Shown one piece after another: positions 43,079-51,426 of a stretch of DNA of 64,000 bases. Within the stretch, counting starts at the first letter, position 1; each line of letters begins with the position of its first letter. The notes under the pieces are model-generated. The model searched no databases. It saw nothing but the letters and a program-made list of their open reading frames with translations, and was not told where the DNA came from. This DNA comes from Halomarinibacterium sedimenti (GTDB lineage Bacteria > Bacteroidota > Bacteroidia > Flavobacteriales > Flavobacteriaceae). The stretch is from NCBI RefSeq assembly GCF_019312585.1, contig NZ_JAHWDP010000007.1, forward strand, positions 35,698-99,697. Direction: 5' to 3'. A program made the translations under genes and the position numbers.

Positions 43079-44107
43079 TTAAGCATCATCAACGTGTTTA
43101 CGAAGTTTTTTTCTCCTTTCAAAGGCGGTTACACGCTGTAGCACTTTATCTTCTACAAAGTCGATAATCTTTTCTTGAATACGAGTTTTGTAAACTCGAT
43201 TCATATAGGTAATTCCTCCAGGGGACATCACATTTACTTCCACTAGCATCCCATTAATAACATCGATACCCACAAAATATAACCCGTCCTTTACTAATTT
43301 TGGACCAATTTTTCTACACAACTCTTTTTCTTGAGTAGTGAGTGTATGTTTTACAACACGTCCACCCGCACTCACATTAGAACGGTGGTCTTCTTCACCT
43401 GGAACCCGTCGCATGGCTCCAATGGGTCTTCCATTAAGCAGCAAAATTCGCACATCCCCTTGGTCTGCCCCTTCAATATAGTCTTGTAAAATCACATAGT
43501 TTGAGGTACCGTCTTTATTATCGATGTAAAAATCAAGTAATGAGTTGATACTTTTCATAGCATTCCTTTCAAGGAGGATAACGCCAGAACCACCAAAACC
43601 ATTAAGCGGTTTCAAAATCATTTTTTCGGGACCTTCCTTAATTATCTTTTTTAAATATTCCTTGTTCTTCGTAACGTGCGTTTTTGGTATTATTTCGTTG
43701 TCTTCATCTTCAAAAACAGCGGTGTAAAGCTTATTGTTGGCTCTACGAATCCCGTCCAAATCATTCATAATAAAGACATCATCTTTTACACTGTCCAAGA
43801 AGTTAAGCATAATCATATCCAATGGCGGATTACTACGCAACACAATGACATCAAAACCTGCTAGAGGCAGCATTTCATCGTAAAATTCCGTTTTACTATG
43901 AAAGGATTTTAATGAGTTGGGTATTTTATCTTTTCGGGTAACACACCTGCAAAAAGCGTAGGCCACACTATCTCGAATGGTTAAATTGGCTGGTGTGGTA
44001 ATTGCCATTCCGTGCCCTCTTTTTACAAACTCGTGAATCATTGCCAAAGTGGAATCGTCTTCGGGATTCATTTCGGCCCACGGATACATTATAAAACAAA
44101 CGTTCAT
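43079..44107 (-). CDS. ATP-grasp ligase, glutathione synthetase/RimK-like
   Basis: A 342-residue ATP-grasp enzyme resembling GshB: DVIVLRSNPPLDMIM in the N-terminal domain, ATP-binding KPLNGFGGSGVILL, YIEGADQGDVRILLLNGRPIGAMRRVPGEEDHRSNVSAGG, and the metal-binding end GIDVINGMLVEVNVMSPGGI. It should join a carboxylate to an amine with ATP. No gshA-like gene accompanies it, so glutathione synthesis is not supported. It is the first gene of a three-gene operon (27-bp then 1-bp spacings) ending in a DUF1704 peptidase. The C-terminus is basic (ERRKKLRKH). Confidence 0.9.
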   Translation of the reverse strand: MNVCFIMYPWAEMNPEDDSTLAMIHEFVKRGHGMAITTPANLTIRDSVAYAFCRCVTRKDKIPNSLKSFHSKTEFYDEMLPLAGFDVIVLRSNPPLDMIMLNFLDSVKDDVFIMNDLDGIRRANNKLYTAVFEDEDNEIIPKTHVTKNKEYLKKIIKEGPEKMILKPLNGFGGSGVILLERNAMKSINSLLDFYIDNKDGTSNYVILQDYIEGADQGDVRILLLNGRPIGAMRRVPGEEDHRSNVSAGGRVVKHTLTTQEKELCRKIGPKLVKDGLYFVGIDVINGMLVEVNVMSPGGITYMNRVYKTRIQEKIIDFVEDKVLQRVTAFERRKKLRKHVDDA

Positions 44108-44256
44108 TGATTATTTATTTAGAAAATTAAATATAATAATAATCACATATTCAGCTTCCCTTTTTCAAAGTTAATATGGATTATGGGTAAAAATTTCATT
44201 TATGTTAATCAAATGTTAGCATATCAAAAATCTTAGGAAGCCCCATTCAATATTAG

Positions 44257-44264
44257 TAGTTTTG
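44257..44264 (+). promoter_or_regulatory. -7 promoter box of the second mscS gene
   Basis: TAGTTTTG matches TAnnTTTG and lies 16 nt before the ATG at 44281, giving a leader of about 12 nt. Confidence 0.5.
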
Positions 44265-44280
44265 TGAAAAATTACATTTT

Positions 44281-45096
44281 ATGGAATTAAGTGAAAAGGC
44301 ATTAGAATGGGCTAAAGACGCACTCTTTGTATATGGTCCTAAAATTATTTCGGCACTCCTCGTTTTACTCATTGGATTATGGGTAATTAAATTATTAATA
44401 AAAGGTTTGCGGAAATTTTTTGTTAAAAAAGATTTTGATCCTACACTAGAAAAATTCCTACTTAACTTAAGTTCTTGGGGGCTTAAAATAATGCTTTTTA
44501 TTGTTGTGCTAAGCCAATTAGGCATTGAGTCAACTTCATTTATTGCAGTGCTTGGTGCTGCAGGATTGGCTGTTGGTTTGGCACTACAGGGGTCGCTTTC
44601 CAATTTTGCAGGAGGCGTATTAATCATGATATTTAGGCCTTTTAAACTTGAAGATGTAATTCAGGCACAAGGCGAATTAGGTACAGTTAAGCAAATAGAA
44701 ATCTTTACAACTAAGTTGTTAACCAAAGAAAATAGATTGGTTATTATACCTAACGGTGCCCTTTCTAACGGAGCTATCACCAATTTTACGGCTGAAGGAT
44801 TTCAGAAAATTATACTCACTATAGGAGTCTCCTATGATGCCGATATTAAACGAACAAAAGAGGTTTTAATGGCAGCCATTAAAAAGCAGGAACATGTGTT
44901 AGAAGACCCTGCTCCTGTAGTAGAATTGGTTAATTTGAATGACAGCTCAATCGATTTCACGGTTCGTTGTTCAGTAATGAATGAACATTTCTGGCCCACG
45001 CAGTTTGCACTGCTCCCCACGATTAAAGAAGATCTTGATGCAGCAGGTATTGAAATACCATATCCGCATCAAGTGGAAATTCAAAAAAAAGGATAA
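44281..45096 (+). CDS. mscS: MscS mechanosensitive channel, canonical small type
   Basis: A 271-residue inner-membrane channel very close to the E. coli MscS plan (286 residues): helix 1 near the N-terminus, helix 3 with the gating pattern FIAVLGAAGLAVGLALQGSLSNFAGGVLIM, then RPFKLEDVIQAQGELGTVKQI and PNGALSNGAITNFT of the beta domain, ending in the vestibule domain with IEIPYPHQVE. It is a hypo-osmotic safety valve. It is more canonical than the larger MscS-like protein at 19968. It ends at a bidirectional terminator. Confidence 0.94.
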   Translation: MELSEKALEWAKDALFVYGPKIISALLVLLIGLWVIKLLIKGLRKFFVKKDFDPTLEKFLLNLSSWGLKIMLFIVVLSQLGIESTSFIAVLGAAGLAVGLALQGSLSNFAGGVLIMIFRPFKLEDVIQAQGELGTVKQIEIFTTKLLTKENRLVIIPNGALSNGAITNFTAEGFQKIILTIGVSYDADIKRTKEVLMAAIKKQEHVLEDPAPVVELVNLNDSSIDFTVRCSVMNEHFWPTQFALLPTIKEDLDAAGIEIPYPHQVEIQKKG

Positions 45097-45124
45097 AAAA
45101 AGAGCCACAATTTGTGGCCCTTTT
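45095..45124. terminator. bidirectional terminator
   Basis: GAGCCACAA pairs with TTGTGGCCC (one G-T pair) between an A-run and a T-run, separating the convergent mscS and symporter genes. Confidence 0.85.
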
Positions 45125-45125
45125 G

Positions 45126-46430
45126 TTATTTATGAGGATAGTTATCATCCCAATCTTTTACATGGGGTTCTCCTAACTTCCCTTGACTTTTTGCTACCAT
45201 CATAGAAACCGTGGCATCTCCAGTAACATTTACCACAGTTCGGCACATATCAAGAGGTCTATCGACAGCAAAAATAAGTGCTAGTCCAGCTTCTGGAATA
45301 CCCGCTTGAGCCAGCACAATGACCAACATTACCATTCCTGCTCCTGGCACCGCTGCAGATCCTATGGAAGCCAAAGTTGCTGTGACGATAATTCCTAGTT
45401 GGGCACCTATTGAAAGGTCCATCCCAAAGGCTTGGGCAATAAAGACAGCTGCTACCGCTTGATACAAGCTTGTCCCATCCATATTGATAGTGGCTCCAAT
45501 AGGTAACACAAAGCTTGTTACCTCTTTTTTAACACCTAAGTGTTCTTCCACTCGTTCCATGGTAACTGGAAGTGTGGCAGCACTAGAACTTGTTGAAAAA
45601 GCCAATAACTGGGCAGGTGCTATTCCATTTAGAAAGTATTTGGGGGACTTCTTTGTAAAAATCCAGACCAATAATAGATACACACAAATCATTAACGCTA
45701 GGCCTATAATCACACTTATGGCATACATTCCTAGAGCGGCAAAAAGATCGGCGCTAGGTGCTTCCACAACCAAGGCCGCTAATAATGCAAAAACGCCATA
45801 AGGTGCGGCAAGCATAATAAGATCAATCATTTTAAGGATGACTTCATTAAAGCCATCGAAGAAGTCTTTTACGGGTTTTGATGTTTTTTCAGGAATAAGA
45901 ATTAATCCTATTCCGAAAAAAATAGCGAAGAATATTACCTGAAGCATATTTTTATTATTCGCAGAAGCTCCAATAATGTTGTCTGGAACAATATCTACCA
46001 GCGCCTGTAAAGGTCCGGCCTCTTTTTGCTTGGCAGCCTCCTGCTTGCGCATTTCTGCTTCTCCTCCATAAGCTTCTACTAATTCGTTTCGTGTGTCTTC
46101 TGAAATACTATTACCCGGCTTTACGACATTTACAACTGCAAGCCCAATTGAAACTGCAATAACCGTAGTGATTATATAAGTAGAAATTGTTCTTAGCCCC
46201 ATCTTAGAAAGACTTGAAATATCTTTTAAGTCTGATACACCTTTAATTAAAGAGGCTAATATTAATGGAACAGCAATTAATTTGAGCGCATTGATAAAAA
46301 TAGTTCCAAAGGGCTTTATCCAATTTCCTATAAATTGGGCTCCCCAAGAAAAATTGTTTAAAAGAAGTGCCACAACCACTCCCAAAACCATTCCTAAAAT
46401 TATTTGCCAGTGTAATGCTAGTTTTTTCAT
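45126..46430 (-). CDS. dicarboxylate/amino acid:cation symporter (DAACS)
   Basis: A 434-residue secondary transporter of the GltP/DctA (SLC1) family for glutamate, aspartate or C4-dicarboxylates with Na+ or H+. Marks: PFGTIFINALKLIAVPLILASLIKGVSDL, the re-entrant loop LAFSTSSSAATLPVTMERVEEHLGV, INMDGTSLYQAVAAVFIAQ and DRPLDMCRTVVNVTGDATVS. The serine-rich hairpin and NMDGT motif are intact. A hydrophilic insert (about 130-150, EAYGGEAEMRKQEAAKQKE) lies in the extracytoplasmic loop where many relatives have a short loop. It precedes aroC by 30 bp on the minus strand in transcription order aroC then symporter. Confidence 0.94.
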   Translation of the reverse strand: MKKLALHWQIILGMVLGVVVALLLNNFSWGAQFIGNWIKPFGTIFINALKLIAVPLILASLIKGVSDLKDISSLSKMGLRTISTYIITTVIAVSIGLAVVNVVKPGNSISEDTRNELVEAYGGEAEMRKQEAAKQKEAGPLQALVDIVPDNIIGASANNKNMLQVIFFAIFFGIGLILIPEKTSKPVKDFFDGFNEVILKMIDLIMLAAPYGVFALLAALVVEAPSADLFAALGMYAISVIIGLALMICVYLLLVWIFTKKSPKYFLNGIAPAQLLAFSTSSSAATLPVTMERVEEHLGVKKEVTSFVLPIGATINMDGTSLYQAVAAVFIAQAFGMDLSIGAQLGIIVTATLASIGSAAVPGAGMVMLVIVLAQAGIPEAGLALIFAVDRPLDMCRTVVNVTGDATVSMMVAKSQGKLGEPHVKDWDDNYPHK

Positions 46431-46460
46431 ACTATTTGCCCTAAAAGTCGGGTAACTATA

Positions 46461-47525
46461 TTAAATTTTTGAAAGTCTATTCAGTAAATAAAAATCGGCT
46501 AATACTAATGCTGCCATCGCTTCAACAATTGGAACTGCACGCGGAACCACACAGGGGTCATGACGGCCTTTTCCTTGCATTTCAACCAACTCCCCCTCGG
46601 CATTTATCGTTTCTTGTTTTTGCATGATAGTAGCGACAGGCTTAAAAGCCACTGTAAAATAAATATCTTCGCCATTGGTGATTCCTCCTTGAACACCGCC
46701 GCTAAAATTAGTTTTGGTACTTCCATCTGCATTAAAAAGATCGTTGTGTTCACTTCCTTTTTGGTGGGTTCCAGCAAATCCACTTCCGTATTCAATTCCT
46801 TTTACCGCATTAATAGAAAGCATTGCTTTGCCAAGTTGTGCATGAAACTTATCAAACACAGGTTCTCCCAAACCAATAGGTACATTTTGTAACACGCAGG
46901 TAACTCTTCCTCCAACTGTATCTCCTTCTTTACGAATTTCTTTAATATACGCTTCCATTTGCTTTGCTAGGCTAGCATCGGGGCAACGAACTGGGTTTTT
47001 TTCAATTTCTGAAAAATCCAAAGCTGCATAATCTGAATCTAATTGTAGATTTCCAACTCCAGAAACGTAGGCAGTAATTTTGATGTCTTTTAGTAGTTGT
47101 TTTGCTATGGCACCCGCTGCAACACGACAAGCCGTCTCTCTGGCTGAAGATCTCCCTCCTCCTCTATAGTCGCGAATACCGTATTTCTTATCATACGTAA
47201 AATCGGCATGAGAAGGTCGATACACATCTTTAATGTGTGAGTAGTCATTCGATTTTTGATTGGTATTTTCAATAATAAAACCAATGGGTGTTCCTGTGGT
47301 TTTTCCTTCAAAAACACCCGAAAGAAACTTAACAGAGTCGGGTTCTTTACGTTGAGTTACGATAGCAGATTGTCCAGGTTTACGGCGCTGCATTTCGGCT
47401 TCAATGGCTTCAAAATCTAATATTAACCCTGCAGGGCAACCATCTATAATTCCACCCAGCGCTTCCCCATGGGATTCTCCAAAAGTGGTTAGCTTAAATG
47501 CATTTCCGAAAGAATTTCCTGCCAT
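46461..47525 (-). CDS. aroC: chorismate synthase
   Basis: A 354-residue FMN-dependent lyase, the last step of the shikimate pathway (EPSP to chorismate). All signatures are present: [64 protein letters not shown] and [18 protein letters not shown]. Length is typical. A -7 box TACATTTG (47546-47539 on the minus strand) lies 13 nt upstream of the ATG; no -33 TTG is obvious. Confidence 0.97.
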   Translation of the reverse strand: MAGNSFGNAFKLTTFGESHGEALGGIIDGCPAGLILDFEAIEAEMQRRKPGQSAIVTQRKEPDSVKFLSGVFEGKTTGTPIGFIIENTNQKSNDYSHIKDVYRPSHADFTYDKKYGIRDYRGGGRSSARETACRVAAGAIAKQLLKDIKITAYVSGVGNLQLDSDYAALDFSEIEKNPVRCPDASLAKQMEAYIKEIRKEGDTVGGRVTCVLQNVPIGLGEPVFDKFHAQLGKAMLSINAVKGIEYGSGFAGTHQKGSEHNDLFNADGSTKTNFSGGVQGGITNGEDIYFTVAFKPVATIMQKQETINAEGELVEMQGKGRHDPCVVPRAVPIVEAMAALVLADFYLLNRLSKI

Positions 47526-47571
47526 ACCCTGTTTTCAACAAATGTAACGGATTACTGCTTAAAAATAAAAA

Positions 47572-47602
47572 AAATCGCCTTCTTTGGTTGTGAAGACGAT
47601 TT
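47572..47602 (-). terminator. terminator of the surface-structure operon
   Basis: AAATCG and CTTC pair with GAAG and CGATTT with one mismatch; on the minus strand a U-run follows. It lies between the last gene of the long operon and aroC. Confidence 0.75.
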
Positions 47603-47628
47603 CTTAAAAATTGGCTAATTAGTTAGTT

Positions 47629-48225
47629 CTACTTTTCAATTGCACCTTGCTCTCTCAAATATTTAATGTAGTGCATTATTTCATTTGTGTTTTTTAAATA
47701 GGCTTCAAAAATATCAGGACGTAGTACGTTGGGTTTACCTTCTACAATTTCGGTTATTTGTGGATCGAAGAATGCATAGGTATAAAATGCAGCTGATACT
47801 ACTTTGTCTGTAGGAATTACTTGATCGTAAGCAAAAATATAATTCACTACTTCCTGTTTATGATTAGGATACATCGTAATCATTTGCCAGAATGCTTTTT
47901 GTAATTCCATGCTTTTAAGGCTTTGGGCTACATCTTCAAAGGTGTAATCACTTTTATAAACTGAATTTCTATAGGAAACATCTGCTATTAGTTTTTTGGC
48001 TTCAAAGCTAAAACTCATCGTATTTCCTTCTACTTTAACTCCGGGTTCTTCTAATGCTTCGAGCCAAATCTTATAGTTTTCTTCATTTTCAAGTAACACT
48101 ATGGCATCCTCAGCAGGAATGGTAGTTTCTGTTGCTACTTCTTGTGCATGAACATTGGAAAAACCTAATAGTAAAACCCATAGGAATCCACACATATTAT
48201 TTTTCAACTGCATATATAATTTCAT
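47629..48225 (-). CDS. small secreted protein, last gene of the solenoid operon
   Basis: A 198-residue protein with a signal sequence ending NVHAQE. Possible starts are 48225 (MKLYMQLKNN), 48213 and 48195 (MCGFLWV); the last lies one base after the stop of the solenoid gene (TAATATG), like other couplings in this window, but lacks basic N-terminal residues. The mature part is mixed alpha/beta with FEAKKLIADVSYRNSVYKSDYTFEDVAQSL and no recognised family. Its place at the end of a tight six-gene operon suggests a role as assembly or anchoring accessory (inference). Confidence 0.7.
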   Translation of the reverse strand: MKLYMQLKNNMCGFLWVLLLGFSNVHAQEVATETTIPAEDAIVLLENEENYKIWLEALEEPGVKVEGNTMSFSFEAKKLIADVSYRNSVYKSDYTFEDVAQSLKSMELQKAFWQMITMYPNHKQEVVNYIFAYDQVIPTDKVVSAAFYTYAFFDPQITEIVEGKPNVLRPDIFEAYLKNTNEIMHYIKYLREQGAIEK

Positions 48226-51200
48226 CTTGTTTTGCTTTTGTGATTTTTGCTGAAATTCTTTCCAGTTTTTGTTCTAAGGTTTCAATTTTAGTATCTAAGT
48301 TCTTTTGTTGCATTTCAAAATTTGAAAGTATTAAACTAAAATCATAATCATTTACACCCACTACAGTATTCACTAATTTTGGACCTTCTTTACTATTCGT
48401 TTCCCAAGAACGTCCTACGGTGTATTTGAAATCCTCTGCTTTCGTATTATTAGGCGAAATGGCTTTCCCGTATCCAACAATGGTTTTGGAAGCAATGATA
48501 TAGTCTCCGTGGGTAACAGGTCCCATAACTTTCACAGGAACTTGACCCATAAAGGCAACTGTATTTCCAAGCGGAAAATCTTTTTCTTCTGGGGCATTCC
48601 CCAAAATAATAGGCCGATGGGAAACCACCATGACTTGTTCTGCATTTGTTAGGTCACGTGTAATCTTTCCCCCTATAACACCTACAATATCTCCTGCTGA
48701 AATATTTTCTGAAACATCGATTCTTTCTAGCCATTCGGCATAATCACCATTTCCAGAAGAATACTCCACTCCTATTTTATTAAACTCATCAATGACATTA
48801 GAAACCCCTGTTAGTCCTGCAGCAACACCATCAGCCAGATCAACCCCTACAAAATTGGATAGTAAATTCAGCATATAGATATTATCATAGATAGTGTTAT
48901 CTCTAAAATCACTCATAGATTGGGCTCTAATGACGCCTGTTTGCCTTCCATCTTTATCTTGAAAAGAAATGTATTCATTCTCTTTGCTTAGTGAATAGGC
49001 AACGTTACCTAAAGAGACATCTGGGATTGCCGTATTGGGAAAACCATCTACTGTAATTGTGGTAGGTAACTTAGGAACATATTGAGATAAATCGGGAATA
49101 GAAGGCGATGAAAGAGGTATGGTAGGAAGGTTTACTCCTGGAAAATATATCCTGGGTATTGCAGGAACACACACATTTACTGGGGGAATACAGACCGTAT
49201 AACACCCTACAAAAGGAACACATATGCTATAACAATATTGCCCTGAACACACAGCATTATTACCATTGTAGAAAGTAACCTCATTTTGTAATATCTGCCC
49301 TGGCATATTTAATGAAGGAAAAGCCTTGGGCAATCCTAATCCAGAATTTATTTTATTGAAAACAAAGTTATTTACATCTATTAAAGAGCCTCTCCTCATA
49401 GTGCTCGGCGTTAAGGCTATAATATCTGCTAAGTCTAAATTTGGATCGGCTCCCGAATTATTCACTGCCGCAACTAATAGATCCCTTGCTGCAGTTATAG
49501 CGGCTGGAATTGGAACGGGTAATGAATTATAGTCGCTGCCATTCCAAGCCCCGTGAGTGCGTCCTAATTTTATTAAAATACCATCTCCGTCTGCAGTATT
49601 TGTGTTTGAAAAAGTTGCTATGGATCCAGCGGTATCCCCGAATACATTGATACTACCCGAAGATACACTTGTTAAGGAGGTGTTGCCAGTAACCGTTAAA
49701 TCGTTATTAATTAATGTAGCCCCTTGTATGGCTGTAGTTGAATTGAATGTAGATGCCTCATTCACTTGTAGCTCGCCAGTTAATTGGGTATTAGCACCAT
49801 TAGCAACTAAAAGGTCATTTAAAGTGGACGCTTCATCCACCACTAGTCTACCTGTAAGCAATGTAGCACTATTATTTTCAACCCGAAGATTGTCTAAAAG
49901 AGTGGTGATGCCTTCAACATTTAAAGTTCCTGAAAGCGTTGAAGGGCTTGAATTGGTAACCGTTAAACTATTTTGAAATAATGTAACTTCATCAACGGTT
50001 AAGGCACCATTTAAAAATGAAGACGCTCCATTAGTTACTTTTAAAGAATTGTTTAAATTACTTATTCCATGTACGTTTAATGTACCCGTAGCATACATTT
50101 TTTCTTGATTGGTAACCGTAAGGGTATTATTTAACGTGGTTAAACTATTTACTTTTAATTCACTTTCTAATAGGGAATTTCCAAGGACATTTAGGCTTCC
50201 TGACAGATTTGTGTTTTCACTATTATTCACAAATAGAGCGTCATTTAGATTGGTGTTCCCATTAATAGTGAGGTCATTTCCAAATAGTATTTCCCCATTG
50301 ACATTTAATGGCCCAGTCAATAAGGTGGTTGCTCCATTGTTAACCCATAATCCATTGTTTAAGTTTGTGGCTAAATCCACAATTAATGTTCCAAATAAAT
50401 AAGAATCACTTGCATTATTTACTCTAAAAATATTGTTTAAATCAGTACCACCAAGTACTTGTAAGGTATTGTTTAACGTGGTTCGCCCTTCCGTTGTTAA
50501 GGTGCCTGAAAGATGAGTGGGACTTGTGTTATTGACATCTAAAGAATTGTTTAAATTGGTTGTGCCTTCAACTAGTAAGTTATCTTCCAAGGTCGTAATT
50601 CCTTCAACATTTAATGGACCATTTATAGTAAGTGTGCTACCATTATTAATATTTACGTCACCGTTTAAATTGGTTTCACCATCCACTTGAAAGCTGCCAG
50701 TTAAAAGGGTTGAACTATTGTTATTTACCCTAAGGTCTCCATTTAAATTAGTAATTCCATCCACATTAAGAGTACTATCAAGTTGGGTGTCACCTGCTAC
50801 ATTTACATTGCCGCTAGCATTAAATTCACTACCATTATTAATGTTTACAGTATTATTTAAATCGGCTTGTCCATCCACCGTAAGTGTTCCTGTTAGATTT
50901 GTAGGACTTTCATTATTTACTGAAAGCGAACCATTCAAATCATTAGTACCCTCAACTACCAATGTATTTCCCAACGTAGCTGGACCATCTAAGACAAAAT
51001 AACCCGTAGCAATGATATCTCTGTGATAGGCATACGGAATAAATGTGAGTGGCTTCTTTTCAATTTCAGAAAACTGACCTTGAAAACTTACTTCCACTTG
51101 AAGGTCCTTACGAGAACCTCCCCAAAAAACATCTGTGAACCGATTCCCTGTGGATGGGGTTCCTTGACCAATGATAAGGTTTACCATACCATAGGCATCA

Positions 51201-51424
51201 GTTCTAGTTTCCTGAGTTTCTTGGTATTCTATACTTCCAGATTCATCCAAAATCGAAAATCGAAGGGTAATAACTTCATTAGGAAGAATATTTCCAGTTG
51301 CATCTTGCCAAGGTAATTCTTGAACATTAGGGTCAATAATTACCGCTTGATAATTTAGCCCATCGGTTTGTGCCTGTGTAATAAATACTGCAAGTAAGGC
51401 GAGTATAAGAACTATCTTTTTCAT
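48197..51424 (-). CDS. tail-fibre-like beta-solenoid surface protein, paralogue B
   Basis: A 1075-residue secreted protein. After the signal peptide (1-19) comes a domain (about 21-137: GLNYQAVIIDPN, TDAYGMVNLIIGQG, LTFIPYAYHRD) that matches the Bacteroidetes module placed before tail-fibre-like proteins. Residues about 145-590 are a beta-solenoid of some fifteen or more repeats alternating the patterns TxLNNSLxVNN and SPTxLTGxLxVDG. A Cys/Pro-rich hinge has six cysteines (nt about 49160-49260). Residues about 893-1025 form a conserved end domain (GDYAEWLER, VMVVSHRPIILGN, MGQVPVKVMGPV) reminiscent of phage tailspike intramolecular-chaperone/G2 peptidase domains, followed by a C-terminal coiled coil (about 1037-1066). 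No T9SS sorting domain is seen. It is probably trimeric and surface exposed. Confidence 0.82.
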   Translation of the reverse strand: MKKIVLILALLAVFITQAQTDGLNYQAVIIDPNVQELPWQDATGNILPNEVITLRFSILDESGSIEYQETQETRTDAYGMVNLIIGQGTPSTGNRFTDVFWGGSRKDLQVEVSFQGQFSEIEKKPLTFIPYAYHRDIIATGYFVLDGPATLGNTLVVEGTNDLNGSLSVNNESPTNLTGTLTVDGQADLNNTVNINNGSEFNASGNVNVAGDTQLDSTLNVDGITNLNGDLRVNNNSSTLLTGSFQVDGETNLNGDVNINNGSTLTINGPLNVEGITTLEDNLLVEGTTNLNNSLDVNNTSPTHLSGTLTTEGRTTLNNTLQVLGGTDLNNIFRVNNASDSYLFGTLIVDLATNLNNGLWVNNGATTLLTGPLNVNGEILFGNDLTINGNTNLNDALFVNNSENTNLSGSLNVLGNSLLESELKVNSLTTLNNTLTVTNQEKMYATGTLNVHGISNLNNSLKVTNGASSFLNGALTVDEVTLFQNSLTVTNSSPSTLSGTLNVEGITTLLDNLRVENNSATLLTGRLVVDEASTLNDLLVANGANTQLTGELQVNEASTFNSTTAIQGATLINNDLTVTGNTSLTSVSSGSINVFGDTAGSIATFSNTNTADGDGILIKLGRTHGAWNGSDYNSLPVPIPAAITAARDLLVAAVNNSGADPNLDLADIIALTPSTMRRGSLIDVNNFVFNKINSGLGLPKAFPSLNMPGQILQNEVTFYNGNNAVCSGQYCYSICVPFVGCYTVCIPPVNVCVPAIPRIYFPGVNLPTIPLSSPSIPDLSQYVPKLPTTITVDGFPNTAIPDVSLGNVAYSLSKENEYISFQDKDGRQTGVIRAQSMSDFRDNTIYDNIYMLNLLSNFVGVDLADGVAAGLTGVSNVIDEFNKIGVEYSSGNGDYAEWLERIDVSENISAGDIVGVIGGKITRDLTNAEQVMVVSHRPIILGNAPEEKDFPLGNTVAFMGQVPVKVMGPVTHGDYIIASKTIVGYGKAISPNNTKAEDFKYTVGRSWETNSKEGPKLVNTVVGVNDYDFSLILSNFEMQQKNLDTKIETLEQKLERISAKITKAKQDEIIYAVEK

Positions 51425-51426
51425 AC

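Noticed and set aside
43079..44107. Naming the ATP-grasp enzyme glutathione synthetase (gshB)
   Set aside because: No gamma-glutamylcysteine ligase gene is adjacent, and the operon partners (DUF1704 peptidase, amidohydrolase) argue for another product.
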